Below, piece by piece: positions 9,272 to 18,021 of a stretch of DNA of 64,000 nt (positions are counted from its first letter, which is position 1; every line of letters begins with the position of its first letter). The notes under the pieces were generated by a model. It saw only the letters and a list, made by a program, of their open reading frames with translations, had not been told where the DNA came from and did not search any database. The stretch spans positions 186,001 to 250,000 of the forward strand of contig CAXRGQ010000016.1 of the NCBI GenBank assembly GCA_964230215.1. Direction: 5' to 3'. The position numbers were made by a program, and so were the translations under genes. The DNA comes from JAUILH01 sp964230215. Its GTDB lineage: Bacteria; Bacteroidota; Bacteroidia; Flavobacteriales_D; JAUILH01.

Positions 9272-9682
9272 CTAAGATGACTTACTTAATAGAATAAATG
9301 GAATTGCAAACATCAAAAACACTCCAGAGATAAATACATTTCCCACTCCGCAACAAACACCCAGACCAATGCTCATTGCGAGCAATATCCTACTTGGCAA
9401 GTCGTCCATTTTTTTAAACGGAATAAGTACTAAAAGGGCTGGTATTAGGAGAACTGATAGGGCTATTGATAGCTCGGCACTAATAGCCAAGAAGGCCCCA
9501 AAAAAAGCAATTAATGGCGTATTTTTCACAAGAGAGTTATCCAAGTCATACTTTTTTCGCATAAACATTGCTAGTATGTAAACTATCAATGCTGCCATAA
9601 ACAATCTAAATAATAGGAACGGAATCTCTCCTAAGGTAATCCCGTGAAGCGAATCTGCTATAAGTTTTTTTATAAATGTCAT
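9272..9682 (-). CDS. Small four-helix membrane protein, DUF4956-like
   Basis: 136 residues with about four membrane helices (roughly 23-41, 55-72, 73-88, 100-132). There is no catalytic motif. The order of features, a helix pair, then LSIALSVLLIPALLVLIPFK, a short DDLPSR loop, then a Gly-rich helix LLAMSIGLGVCCGVGN, resembles from memory the DUF4956 family (ALS/VRFRTxxxDPRD, then AVGLACGAG). DUF4956 proteins occur beside CotH and VTC-domain genes in other bacteria; here CotH follows at 2 bp and no VTC protein is visible. The family assignment is inference and needs a profile search. It follows dacB by 7 bp in the same run. Confidence 0.6.
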   Translation of the reverse strand: MTFIKKLIADSLHGITLGEIPFLLFRLFMAALIVYILAMFMRKKYDLDNSLVKNTPLIAFFGAFLAISAELSIALSVLLIPALLVLIPFKKMDDLPSRILLAMSIGLGVCCGVGNVFISGVFLMFAIPFILLSKSS

Positions 9683-9689
9683 GCTAAAC

Positions 9690-11168
9690 CTATCCGTTAT
9701 AATTTGCCAAATATACCATTAAACTCTCAAGTCTTTGCTTCATTTGATAACCGGTGCAATTATAGTTATTTACGATAATCGCGAACGCAACATCCCGACC
9801 TGAGGCAGTTTTGACATAACCAGCATAAGAGCGCACCCTTGTCATGCTACCGCTCTTTCCAATCAAGTTTCCTTGAGCTTTTGTCCCTCTCCCTATTCCA
9901 GCTAGTGTTCCCGACTTTCCAGCAACAGATAAAGTCTTTTTGAATGCATCTTCATTACTTGACCCACCCATATGTTTTAGAATTCTGACTAAATGGCGGG
10001 CACTCACTGCATTCGATCTAGACAAACCACTTCCATCATCCATAGATAGTCCACTCATGTTAACACCTTTCCCATTCCAGGATTTGATCACTGCCTTTTC
10101 ACTGCTCCATCCACTGCCGTCACCATACACTCGCACGCCAATACCTTTAAACAAATGCTCAGCAAACAAATTCACGCTATACTGATTAACGAAATAGCAG
10201 AGATTTCCAACAGACGCCCCAACTAATGTATGTATTCCTTGTTTTTTTAGGGTGTCTACATAGTTTCCTTCTAATTTCTGTCTTCTTATGGTTGTTGCTG
10301 AATAATCACATGGAACGCCACCGTCAACTAAGGCACATTCTAATTCAAATGCCGTTAAATAGGCAGGATCATGCACAGAAGCTTTAACCTCAAAAGCATC
10401 TTCTCCTTTGTGTATAGAACCCTCTGCTATTCTAACTGGGTCATAAAGCGATCCATATATATAGGCGTTGTCTTTATTTGCACTAGCGGCCTTTACTTTG
10501 TTGTAAACACGCATTTCTGGCACATACGGTTCCATACAAGCTAGCCAAGTCGAATCACCTTCATTATCACCAGATTTAAATTGCAGGGTTACCATGTTAT
10601 CATGAATCGTAAGACCATTGGCAGCCGCACCATAGTAGTTGCCAATATCGCCCCATGACCAGTTCGCTGGAATTACATTTTCACCATAAATACTAGCATC
10701 CCCAACAATTCCGCCATCAATCCTAGTTATTCCTTCGTCTTTAATAGCCTTAACCCACTGATTTAAATAATCTTCATTGTAATTTGAGTAATACTTTGAT
10801 CCTAAACTGGGATCCCCTCCCCCTCTTATGTATATATTTCCATGAAGTACACCACTCGAATCTATTTCCCCACTGTATTCCAATTGTGTTCTGAATCTAT
10901 ATCCATATCCTAATACTTCAAGCGCTGTAGCAGTAGTGATTAACTTCATCGTGCTTGCTGGCACTAAGCACATTTTTGAGTTTTTATCAGCCAGAATACT
11001 GCTTTTGTTCAAATCGTATGCTAAAAAACTAACCCCAGCATTTTGCAGCACAACGTCTTCAGTCCACTTATCCACATAAGATTGCAAGGGATTGTCGATT
11101 ACAACATCCTGCGTAAATGAAATTGTTGAACTAATTATTAGTGAGGAGGTAAGTATTAAGCGAACCAT
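9690..11168 (-). CDS. dacB: D-alanyl-D-alanine carboxypeptidase/endopeptidase, PBP4 family (S13)
   Basis: 492 residues with a signal peptide (about 1-20). Periplasmic peptidoglycan hydrolase that cleaves D-Ala-D-Ala and peptide cross-links. Active-site motifs: SxxK at Ser72-Lys75 (PASTMKL), SxN in DGSGLSRSN, and the KTG-equivalent in IGKSGSM; a KSGT also occurs shortly before it. Length and order suit PBP4. It is the first gene of the minus-strand polysaccharide run, 67 bp from the divergent asparagine-synthase gene. Its place at the head of a glycan-export locus suggests wall remodelling linked to assembly of the envelope-spanning machinery, like the lytic transglycosylase in the opposite operon (inference). 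Confidence 0.93.
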   Translation of the reverse strand: MVRLILTSSLIISSTISFTQDVVIDNPLQSYVDKWTEDVVLQNAGVSFLAYDLNKSSILADKNSKMCLVPASTMKLITTATALEVLGYGYRFRTQLEYSGEIDSSGVLHGNIYIRGGGDPSLGSKYYSNYNEDYLNQWVKAIKDEGITRIDGGIVGDASIYGENVIPANWSWGDIGNYYGAAANGLTIHDNMVTLQFKSGDNEGDSTWLACMEPYVPEMRVYNKVKAASANKDNAYIYGSLYDPVRIAEGSIHKGEDAFEVKASVHDPAYLTAFELECALVDGGVPCDYSATTIRRQKLEGNYVDTLKKQGIHTLVGASVGNLCYFVNQYSVNLFAEHLFKGIGVRVYGDGSGWSSEKAVIKSWNGKGVNMSGLSMDDGSGLSRSNAVSARHLVRILKHMGGSSNEDAFKKTLSVAGKSGTLAGIGRGTKAQGNLIGKSGSMTRVRSYAGYVKTASGRDVAFAIIVNNYNCTGYQMKQRLESLMVYLANYNG

Positions 11169-11235
11169 CTATATAGTTTTATTTATTAATGTACTTTTAT
11201 CGATAAAGACTTACTAAAGTTACAAGAATAGGATT
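11169..11235. promoter_or_regulatory. Divergent intergenic region of the polysaccharide locus
   Basis: These 67 bp separate the two long operons and must hold or overlap both promoters. TACTTTTA (plus strand) and TAACTTTA (minus strand) are one mismatch from the Bacteroidota -7 consensus TAnnTTTG. No clear -33 TTG at the normal distance and no operator palindrome was seen. Confidence 0.4.
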
Positions 11236-13050
11236 ATGTGCGGATTATCTGGCGAAATTTTGTTTGGTACTGGTGATATTGATATGGACAAAATCAAATC
11301 ATCATTAGCGAAAATTGTCCACAGAGGACCCGATCATAGCCAAATTGAATCAGGTGATTTTTTCGCTCTTGCTCATGCTCGGCTTTCAATTATAGATGTT
11401 GATACCAGATCTAACCAACCATTTTATAGCGATGATAAACGTTATATAATTGCTTTTAACGGAGAGATCTACAACTATCTAGAGCTAAAAAATACGCTTA
11501 AAAAAAATGGTGAGCAGTTTAGAACAAACTCTGATACTGAGGTCCTGTTGAAACTATTGATAAGAGAAGGAAAGAACGCATTGCCACAGTTAAATGGCTT
11601 TTTTGCTTTTGTGTTTATTGATACCTTAACAAAAAGCGGAATAATTGCTCGGGATCATATTGGTATTAAACCCTTGTGCTATTCTATAAATGAAAACAGG
11701 ATTGCGTTTGGATCTTATGTCAATTCAGTTAAGTGTTTAGTTGATCATGCCAAAATTGATATTGATGCGATTGGTCAATACTTGCAATACAGTTACATTC
11801 CGGGGCCTAGAACGATATATCAGGAAATTAAGAAGTTAAGTCCGGGCCATTACATTGAGTTTTCTGACAACAGAATTCAGGCACCAAAAAAATGGTATTT
11901 ACCAGACGACATCCCATCAATCAAAGAATCTCTCTTTGAGGTGCTAAATGATTCCGTAATTGAGCGTTTAGTAGCAGACGTAAAATTGGGTAGTTTTCTG
12001 AGTGGCGGGGTCGACAGTTCTATAATTGCCGCATTAGCAATAAAACACAAACCAGGTTTAGAAACCTTCTCCATTGGCTTTGAGGACGCTATCTATGATG
12101 AGAGTGCATATGCCAATATTGTTGCAAAACATATTGGGTCTAAGCATCATTCAATTAAAATTTCTGATAAAGAACTACTTTCAAACATTGAGCTCTTTGT
12201 TGAATCAATTGATGAACCCTTTGCGGATAGCAGTGCTCTTGCTGTTATGTCTCTTTGCAAATACACTGCAGGATCTGTAAAAGTTGCATTGTCTGGTGAC
12301 GGCGCTGATGAATTATTCGCAGGTTATAATAAACATAAAGCCTTGCTGAGAAGCATTCAGCCAAGTTCAAAGGACAAATTGGCTGCTGTTGTTGGCAAAA
12401 TTGTGCCGCAGGGATCGCGTAGTTCTGAGATTGGCAACACATTCAGAAAACTTAAGAAATGGTCAAAAGGTATAAGTTTATCGCCCCTAGATCGTTATGT
12501 TCTTTGGGCAAGTTTTATGGAGCAATCAACGGTAAAATCATTACTAAATAAAGATTACAAACCTTATGAATTTGAGGTTGACCCAAAAAACTCCATGCAT
12601 GACTTTCTGAAGCTAGATCAAGCTTTGGTGCTTCCAAATGACATGCTTACTAAGGTCGATCGAATGAGTATGTTGAACGGTGTTGAAGTTAGAGTTCCTT
12701 TTCTTTCGAAGAAAGTCATTAAAAAAGCACACGCTTACAGCACAGAAGAGCTGATTAACAACTCTCAGGGTAAAATCGTTCTTCAGAAAGAGTTTGGACA
12801 TCTTTTACCCAAAGAAATTTTTGAAAGAAAAAAACATGGATTTGAGGTTCCTCTCGAGAAGTGGTTCAAAGGACCAATGAAAGAATTTGTCAATGAGTTT
12901 ACGAGAAGTGATATACTGAATCATCATGGACATATTGATTCTGTTCAGGCGAATAGAATAGTATCAAAACTAAACCACAATCAAGCGGGAGATGCTGCAA
13001 TGCATATATGGTCAATTGCGCTCCTTCATGCATGGTTAGAAAAGAATTAA
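11236..13050 (+). CDS. Asparagine synthase (glutamine-hydrolysing)-like amidotransferase
   Basis: 604 residues, a full-length AsnB-family protein. Cys2 is the glutaminase nucleophile; HRGPD (29-33), RLSIID (49-54) and FNGEIYN (74-80) are glutaminase motifs; the PP-loop LSGGVDSS spans 255-262, and DGADELFAGY and a C-terminal KKHGFEVPLEKWF segment follow. It uses glutamine-derived ammonia and ATP to amidate a carboxylate: aspartate in true AsnB, or an uronic acid in glycan loci. It opens the plus-strand polysaccharide operon and is followed after 1 bp by a glycosyltransferase. The other homologue (1-1767) ends the opposite operon; the two proteins are clearly different in sequence, so this is not a recent duplication. 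Confidence 0.9.
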   Translation: MCGLSGEILFGTGDIDMDKIKSSLAKIVHRGPDHSQIESGDFFALAHARLSIIDVDTRSNQPFYSDDKRYIIAFNGEIYNYLELKNTLKKNGEQFRTNSDTEVLLKLLIREGKNALPQLNGFFAFVFIDTLTKSGIIARDHIGIKPLCYSINENRIAFGSYVNSVKCLVDHAKIDIDAIGQYLQYSYIPGPRTIYQEIKKLSPGHYIEFSDNRIQAPKKWYLPDDIPSIKESLFEVLNDSVIERLVADVKLGSFLSGGVDSSIIAALAIKHKPGLETFSIGFEDAIYDESAYANIVAKHIGSKHHSIKISDKELLSNIELFVESIDEPFADSSALAVMSLCKYTAGSVKVALSGDGADELFAGYNKHKALLRSIQPSSKDKLAAVVGKIVPQGSRSSEIGNTFRKLKKWSKGISLSPLDRYVLWASFMEQSTVKSLLNKDYKPYEFEVDPKNSMHDFLKLDQALVLPNDMLTKVDRMSMLNGVEVRVPFLSKKVIKKAHAYSTEELINNSQGKIVLQKEFGHLLPKEIFERKKHGFEVPLEKWFKGPMKEFVNEFTRSDILNHHGHIDSVQANRIVSKLNHNQAGDAAMHIWSIALLHAWLEKN

Positions 13051-13051
13051 A

Positions 13052-14239
13052 ATGCCCCGAGTACTGAGAATAATCAATCGTTTTAATATTGGAGGCCCTA
13101 CCTACAATGCCGCTAATCTCACCAAATTTTTACCAGATGAATATGAAACACTTTTGGTAGGAGGAATGAAGGATGAAACTGAAGATGGGTCCGAGCATAT
13201 TCTAAACGAACTTGACATCAAGCCTACATATATTAAACACATGCACCGATCAATAAATTTGGTGGAAGATTACAAAGGGTATAAAGAAATCAAGGCTATC
13301 ATAAGGGATTTTAAGCCTGACATTGTGCATACACATGCGTCAAAGGCCGGGACACTTGGTCGCTTGGCAGCGTATAACATGAAAGTACCTGTAATTGTGC
13401 ATACCTTTCATGGCCATGTATTCCACTCGTATTTCGGTAAACTAAAAACAAGTTTGTATAAAAATATTGAGCGATACCTAGCAAAACGCACAAGTAAAAT
13501 AGTTGCCATCTCTGAAATACAAAAAAAGGAATTAGCTGAATTACATAGAATAGCACCATCCGACAAATTTGAGGTGGTCAACCTTGGATTTAATTTAATC
13601 AAATTCACTGAAAATAAAGATGAAAAAAGAGCAGCATTTCGCACAAAATTCAAAATTCAACCAGATAACATTGCAATTGGAATTGTAGGAAGATTAGTGC
13701 CCATTAAAAATCATGAACTTTTTATACGTGCTATTGCCAATTTAAAGACAAATGGAATCAATAATATTCGAGCATTCATTATTGGTGATGGTGAACTGAG
13801 AGACGAGCTTTCAAATCTTTGCAAGGATTTAAATATTGATTATTCGTGGGATAGCGATACGCCTGCTACCATACAATTTACATCATGGATCAAAGACATG
13901 GACCAAGCTTATCCGGGCATGGATGTTATTGCATTGAGTTCTCTTAATGAAGGAACCCCTGTGACACTGATTGAAGCGCAAGCCAGCGGTTTACCCATAG
14001 TTTCAACAAATGTGGGCGGCATTGAAGATATTGTTCTTAAAGGTAAAACCGCATTATTATCAGATAGTGAAGACCTTATAGAATTCAGTAAAAACCTAAA
14101 TGAAATTGTAATAAATGCTGAATTAAGACACAACATGAGCGGTGCTGGCGTAGATTTCGCACTTAAGAAGTTTAATCACTTAAGACTTGCCGCAGATATG
14201 GCTAAACTTTATGAATCCTTGTTAAGTAATGTTTCGTAG
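13052..14239 (+). CDS. GT4-family glycosyltransferase
   Basis: 395 residues, GT-B fold retaining transferase. N-terminal half: RIINRFNIGGPTYNAANL, with the GG loop typical of GT4, and IVHTHASKAG. C-terminal half: GIVGRLVPIKNHELF and the EX7E motif Glu300/Glu308 in NEGTPVTLIEAQASGLP, then VGGIEDIV. It acts in the cytoplasm on a lipid-linked acceptor during repeat-unit assembly. It starts 1 bp after the amidotransferase stop, so co-translation is likely. The sugar specificity cannot be read. Confidence 0.9.
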   Translation: MPRVLRIINRFNIGGPTYNAANLTKFLPDEYETLLVGGMKDETEDGSEHILNELDIKPTYIKHMHRSINLVEDYKGYKEIKAIIRDFKPDIVHTHASKAGTLGRLAAYNMKVPVIVHTFHGHVFHSYFGKLKTSLYKNIERYLAKRTSKIVAISEIQKKELAELHRIAPSDKFEVVNLGFNLIKFTENKDEKRAAFRTKFKIQPDNIAIGIVGRLVPIKNHELFIRAIANLKTNGINNIRAFIIGDGELRDELSNLCKDLNIDYSWDSDTPATIQFTSWIKDMDQAYPGMDVIALSSLNEGTPVTLIEAQASGLPIVSTNVGGIEDIVLKGKTALLSDSEDLIEFSKNLNEIVINAELRHNMSGAGVDFALKKFNHLRLAADMAKLYESLLSNVS

Positions 14240-14250
14240 TACATTATTTG

Positions 14251-14258
14251 TACTTTTG
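14251..14258 (+). promoter_or_regulatory. Candidate -7 element upstream of wza-like gene
   Basis: TACTTTTG matches the Bacteroidota -7 consensus TAnnTTTG, 19 bp before the ATG at 14278. A TTG lies at 14219-14221, 29 bp upstream, too far for a standard -33. It may be an internal promoter giving extra expression of the export genes. Confidence 0.4.
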
Positions 14259-14277
14259 TGCATAATCAATTTTTAAG

Positions 14278-15069
14278 ATGTTTAAATACCTCATATACAC
14301 CGTAATTATTTCTGTATCATTAGTTAGCTGTACAATTAATACTGACCTAATGCTAAAGACAGATAAGGAGTACCAGTTTTCTGAGCTTACAGATTCTGTG
14401 ATCAATTCGGCAAGAGAATATCGCATAGCGCCTAATGACCTTGTTCAATTCAAGCTGTATGATAATGATGCTTATGTCGTTCTTGAACCTAGTATTAGCA
14501 ACTCATCTGAAGGCAACAATATTGGAAGAAACAATGCTCTTTTTAATCAACGTGGTCTTTCATATTTGGTCGAAAAAGATAGCACTATAGATCTGCCAGA
14601 ATTAAGGCAAGTTAAACTGGCCGGGCTGACGGTTAGAGAATTGGAAGATACGTTAGAAGCGCTTTACAGCAAAAGCTACGTAAAACCATATGTTCAAGTG
14701 AATATCACAAACAAACGCGTTATTGTATTTCCAGGCGGTGGTGGTCAGGCACAGGTGCTTACACTAGCAAATAACAACACTACTTTAATGGAAGTTCTAG
14801 CACAAGTTGGAGGTATCGCTACAAGAGGTAACGCTAAGCATGTCAAACTAATGCGTAATGTTGATAACGTTAGACATGTCTATGAAATTGATTTATCAAC
14901 AATTGATGGATTGAAGTACACTGATATGCTAGTACAGGCCAATGACTATATCTATGTTGAACCAGTTCCAGAAGTTGGTCGCGAAATTTTGAGAGACATC
15001 TCACCAATTGTTAGCTTAATAAGCTCCACATTACTAATGTATACTGTGATAAGAACTCTGAAAAACTAA
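14278..15069 (+). CDS. Polysaccharide biosynthesis/export lipoprotein, Wza-like
   Basis: 263 residues. Lipoprotein signal with LVSC at Cys18, so outer-membrane anchored. The poly-export domain covers about 45-135 (starting YRIAPNDLVQFKLYD, and later GLTVRELEDTLEALYSK), followed by one SLBB-like domain (about 145-235, TLMEVLAQVGGI to NDYIYVEP) and a C-terminal hydrophobic helix (about 240-260), which in Wza forms the outer-membrane barrel. It is shorter than E. coli Wza (about 379), as is common for Bacteroidota homologues. It forms the export channel with the Wzc-like protein encoded 1 bp downstream. Confidence 0.9.
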   Translation: MFKYLIYTVIISVSLVSCTINTDLMLKTDKEYQFSELTDSVINSAREYRIAPNDLVQFKLYDNDAYVVLEPSISNSSEGNNIGRNNALFNQRGLSYLVEKDSTIDLPELRQVKLAGLTVRELEDTLEALYSKSYVKPYVQVNITNKRVIVFPGGGGQAQVLTLANNNTTLMEVLAQVGGIATRGNAKHVKLMRNVDNVRHVYEIDLSTIDGLKYTDMLVQANDYIYVEPVPEVGREILRDISPIVSLISSTLLMYTVIRTLKN

Positions 15070-15070
15070 A

Positions 15071-17485
15071 ATGGAGCAGGAGAAAATAAATTCGATTAAT
15101 CCGATTCCTAATTTAAACACTGAGTTGGATGTAAAGCTCTTTTTATTCTTATTCAAAAAATCCTTTTTTTGGATATTGGTGAGCTTTATAGTCTGTCTGA
15201 GTTTTGCTTACATCATTATAAGATATTCAACTCCTCAGTACGAATCAAGTGCTATTTTGCAAATAAGCAGTGAGAATAACGCCTCATACATTATTAGTAC
15301 TGATCAGTTTGCAAACGATGAAATAAATTCAGACGTTGAGATTCTAAGGTCAAAATTACTCTTTGAAAATGCAATAAAGACAGTTCCTCTAGAGACAAGG
15401 TATTTTACTGAAGGAAAAATTCTCAGTGAAGAAAACTATACAAATGCATTATTTAAGCTGAATGATATTGAAATAATTGATTCGGCTATATACAATGCAA
15501 GAATCAATGTTGACTTTTCAAAAGACGTATTTAAAGTATACTATACCCTGTCATCTAAAGATTACAATTTTAAAGTTGGGAATAATGAGATTATTAATAC
15601 TCCCCATTTCAATGGTATAATTGGAACAAGCAATCCTGCTCAATTATCCGACCAAACTAGCAAGAACAAACTTTACTTTCAGTTTTATTTAATTGAAGAC
15701 CTGGTGAATGAACTTCATGGGGGACTTAGTGTAGAAGTTCAAAATGCTTCAGCAAAGACTGTTAAGCTGTCCTATAAAAATCCTAATGCATTGATTGCAC
15801 ATGATGTGCTGAATGCGGTCGCTAATACCTTTATACGACTTGATACTAGCAGAAATGTAGATGGATACAACAATGTAATTAGTTTTCTAGAAAATCAGTT
15901 GGTGGTTGTTTCAGACAGCTTAGATGCGTCAGAGGAAAAACTAGAAAGATTTAAACAAGCTAATAAAGTGAAACAGCTTGATGAAGTATCAAATAATTAT
16001 TTGCAACAGTCTCAAGAGCTTGAAAGCAAGGAAATGCAAGTTAAGATTGACTTAACTATCCTGCAGGAAATACAGAACAAGATTGAATCATCAGCGGAAG
16101 TCAACCCAGAAGATATTCTTCCTCTGTTAATTGGGACAAAGTTTGAATCAAATTTAATTGATCACATAAAAAACCTTGAAGAATTAGTAATAAAAAGAGA
16201 ACAGTTAATTGGTGTGACAAACACTAGCATGCAATACAAAAAACTTAAGGATGAAATTGATATTCAAGTCAAGTTAATCAGTGCTGGAATTACCTCATTA
16301 ATTAATCATCACTCCAAAAACATCACTAATATCAAGCAAAAACTTCAAGATATAGAAGATAGCTATACCAATCTACCGCGAAAAGAGATTGAACTTGCAA
16401 GACTTACAAGAGCTCATAGTATAAATGTGAAATTCCACTCAATGCTGCTAGAGAAAATCACAGAATACTCAATTGCTAAAGAAGGTTTTACCTCTCAAAC
16501 TAAACTCCTCCAGAGACCGAGCATGCCAGTTGACCCTGTCTCACCACGAAAAGTCCTAATTTTTGCAGGTTTTATAATTCTCGCATTCTTAATATCAATG
16601 GGCATTGTAGTTATTCGATACTTATACTATAACCAACTCAATTCACTTGAGGAAATCCAGAAATACACTAAGGCAACCATCGCACTTCTTGGTAATATCC
16701 CAAAATACCCTAGTGATATCCCAGTATCTCAACTTCTAATCGACAAAGACCCCAAAAGCATTTTATCAGAGGCATTTAGATCTGTTAGGACCAATTTACA
16801 GTTCATTGATAATAGCAGTGGGCCCAAAGTATTAGCTGTCACTTCTACCATCTCAGGTGAAGGAAAAACATTTGTATCGATTAATCTTGCAGGAATCTTT
16901 GCATTCTCAGGTAAAAAGGTAATCATCATTGACCTTGATATGAGGAAACCTAAAATTCATAGAGGCTTTGATGTGGATAATGAAGTTGGAATGAGTAGTT
17001 TATTGATTGATAAAGTTGCCACAAAAGACTGTATTCGAAAAAGTCAACTAGAAAACCTGCATTTTATTACTGCTGGTCCAGTGCCGCCAAATCCATCGGA
17101 GCTTATAATAAATGGACGTATTGATAGCCTAATTGAGGAACTTAAATCGGATTATGACTTAATTGTTTTTGATAACCCACCAATTGGTCTTGTAACTGAC
17201 GGTATTCCCGTTATACAAAAAGCTGATTACCCAGTTTACATATTGCGTGCAGGTTATTCGAAACGCCAGTTTGTGCACAATCTGGATAAACTAATGCTTG
17301 AAAACGACATCCAAAAATTATCTGTCGTGCTCAATAGCGTTGATTCTAGAAAATCGCCCGTAGGAAACAATAATTACGGATATGGGTATGGTTATGGATA
17401 TGGTTACGGTTATGGCTATGGGAACTACTATTCTGATGCTCAATCCGATGATAGACCTTGGTATAAAAAAATATTTGGTAGATGA
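15071..17485 (+). CDS. Wzc-like polysaccharide co-polymerase and BY-kinase
   Basis: 804 residues. Two membrane helices (about 31-53 and 494-519) flank a large periplasmic part with coiled-coil stretches (about 270-470), followed by a cytoplasmic BY-kinase. Kinase motifs: Walker A in STISGEGKTFVSINLA (about 592-606), Walker A' in VIIIDLDMRKP (about 617-627), and Walker B in DLIVFDNPP (about 697-705). The tail, from about residue 769, is eight Gly-Tyr repeats followed by a tyrosine pair and WYKKIFGR, the tyrosine cluster that BY-kinases phosphorylate in trans. It controls chain length and export through the Wza-like partner. Its stop overlaps rfbC by 4 bp. Confidence 0.95.
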   Translation: MEQEKINSINPIPNLNTELDVKLFLFLFKKSFFWILVSFIVCLSFAYIIIRYSTPQYESSAILQISSENNASYIISTDQFANDEINSDVEILRSKLLFENAIKTVPLETRYFTEGKILSEENYTNALFKLNDIEIIDSAIYNARINVDFSKDVFKVYYTLSSKDYNFKVGNNEIINTPHFNGIIGTSNPAQLSDQTSKNKLYFQFYLIEDLVNELHGGLSVEVQNASAKTVKLSYKNPNALIAHDVLNAVANTFIRLDTSRNVDGYNNVISFLENQLVVVSDSLDASEEKLERFKQANKVKQLDEVSNNYLQQSQELESKEMQVKIDLTILQEIQNKIESSAEVNPEDILPLLIGTKFESNLIDHIKNLEELVIKREQLIGVTNTSMQYKKLKDEIDIQVKLISAGITSLINHHSKNITNIKQKLQDIEDSYTNLPRKEIELARLTRAHSINVKFHSMLLEKITEYSIAKEGFTSQTKLLQRPSMPVDPVSPRKVLIFAGFIILAFLISMGIVVIRYLYYNQLNSLEEIQKYTKATIALLGNIPKYPSDIPVSQLLIDKDPKSILSEAFRSVRTNLQFIDNSSGPKVLAVTSTISGEGKTFVSINLAGIFAFSGKKVIIIDLDMRKPKIHRGFDVDNEVGMSSLLIDKVATKDCIRKSQLENLHFITAGPVPPNPSELIINGRIDSLIEELKSDYDLIVFDNPPIGLVTDGIPVIQKADYPVYILRAGYSKRQFVHNLDKLMLENDIQKLSVVLNSVDSRKSPVGNNNYGYGYGYGYGYGYGYGNYYSDAQSDDRPWYKKIFGR
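17378..17423 (+). repeat. In-frame hexanucleotide repeat coding for (Gly-Tyr)8
   Basis: GGN-TAT/TAC units repeat in frame at the 3' end of the wzc-like gene. Third bases vary (GGA, GGG, GGT, GGC; TAT, TAC), so the DNA repeat is imperfect while the dipeptide is exact. Length change by whole units would add or remove phosphorylatable tyrosines without a frameshift. Confidence 0.85.
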
Positions 17486-18021
17486 AGGTTGTAGAAAAGG
17501 CTTTGAATGGAGTAATATTATTCGAACCGAGTGTGTTTGGCGATAGCAGAGGTTACTTCTTTGAATCATACAGAGATAGTTTATTGAAAGAACATGGGGT
17601 TGCTGAAGATTTTTTACAGGATAACGAATCACTTTCAAAGAAAAATGTTTTAAGAGGATTGCATCTACAAAGAAGTCCAATGGCTCAAGGAAAGTTAGTT
17701 CGTGTGACAAGTGGAGCTGTGTTGGATGTGGCTGTTGATGTAAGATCCGATTCAAGCACGTTTGGGCAACACTACAAAACTGTCCTTTCACACGAAAATA
17801 AAAGAATAATGTACATTCCGCCCGGCTTTGCACATGGTTTTTTATCATTAAAAGAAAACACCCGTTTTTTATACAAATGCACGAACTATTATAACAAGGA
17901 AAGTGAAGATGGAATTCTATGGAATGATCCAACACTAAATATCGATTGGGGAGTTAAAAACCCAATAGTTTCAGATAAAGACCTTGAACTCCCCCTTTTC
18001 ACCAATTTTAAGCCAGAATAA
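17482..18021 (+). CDS. rfbC: dTDP-4-dehydrorhamnose 3,5-epimerase
   Basis: 179 residues, normal RmlC length. It converts dTDP-4-keto-6-deoxyglucose to dTDP-4-keto-rhamnose. Catalytic residues are visible: His61 in VLRGLHLQ, Lys71 in AQGKLVRV and Tyr131 in FLYKCTNYY; FFESYRD and PPGFAHGF are family motifs. Its start overlaps the wzc stop by 4 bp and its stop shares a base with the next ATG. The other three rhamnose genes (rmlA, B, D) are not in the window, so they must lie elsewhere. Its presence points to rhamnose or a related 6-deoxy sugar in the glycan. Confidence 0.93.
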   Translation: MKVVEKALNGVILFEPSVFGDSRGYFFESYRDSLLKEHGVAEDFLQDNESLSKKNVLRGLHLQRSPMAQGKLVRVTSGAVLDVAVDVRSDSSTFGQHYKTVLSHENKRIMYIPPGFAHGFLSLKENTRFLYKCTNYYNKESEDGILWNDPTLNIDWGVKNPIVSDKDLELPLFTNFKPE

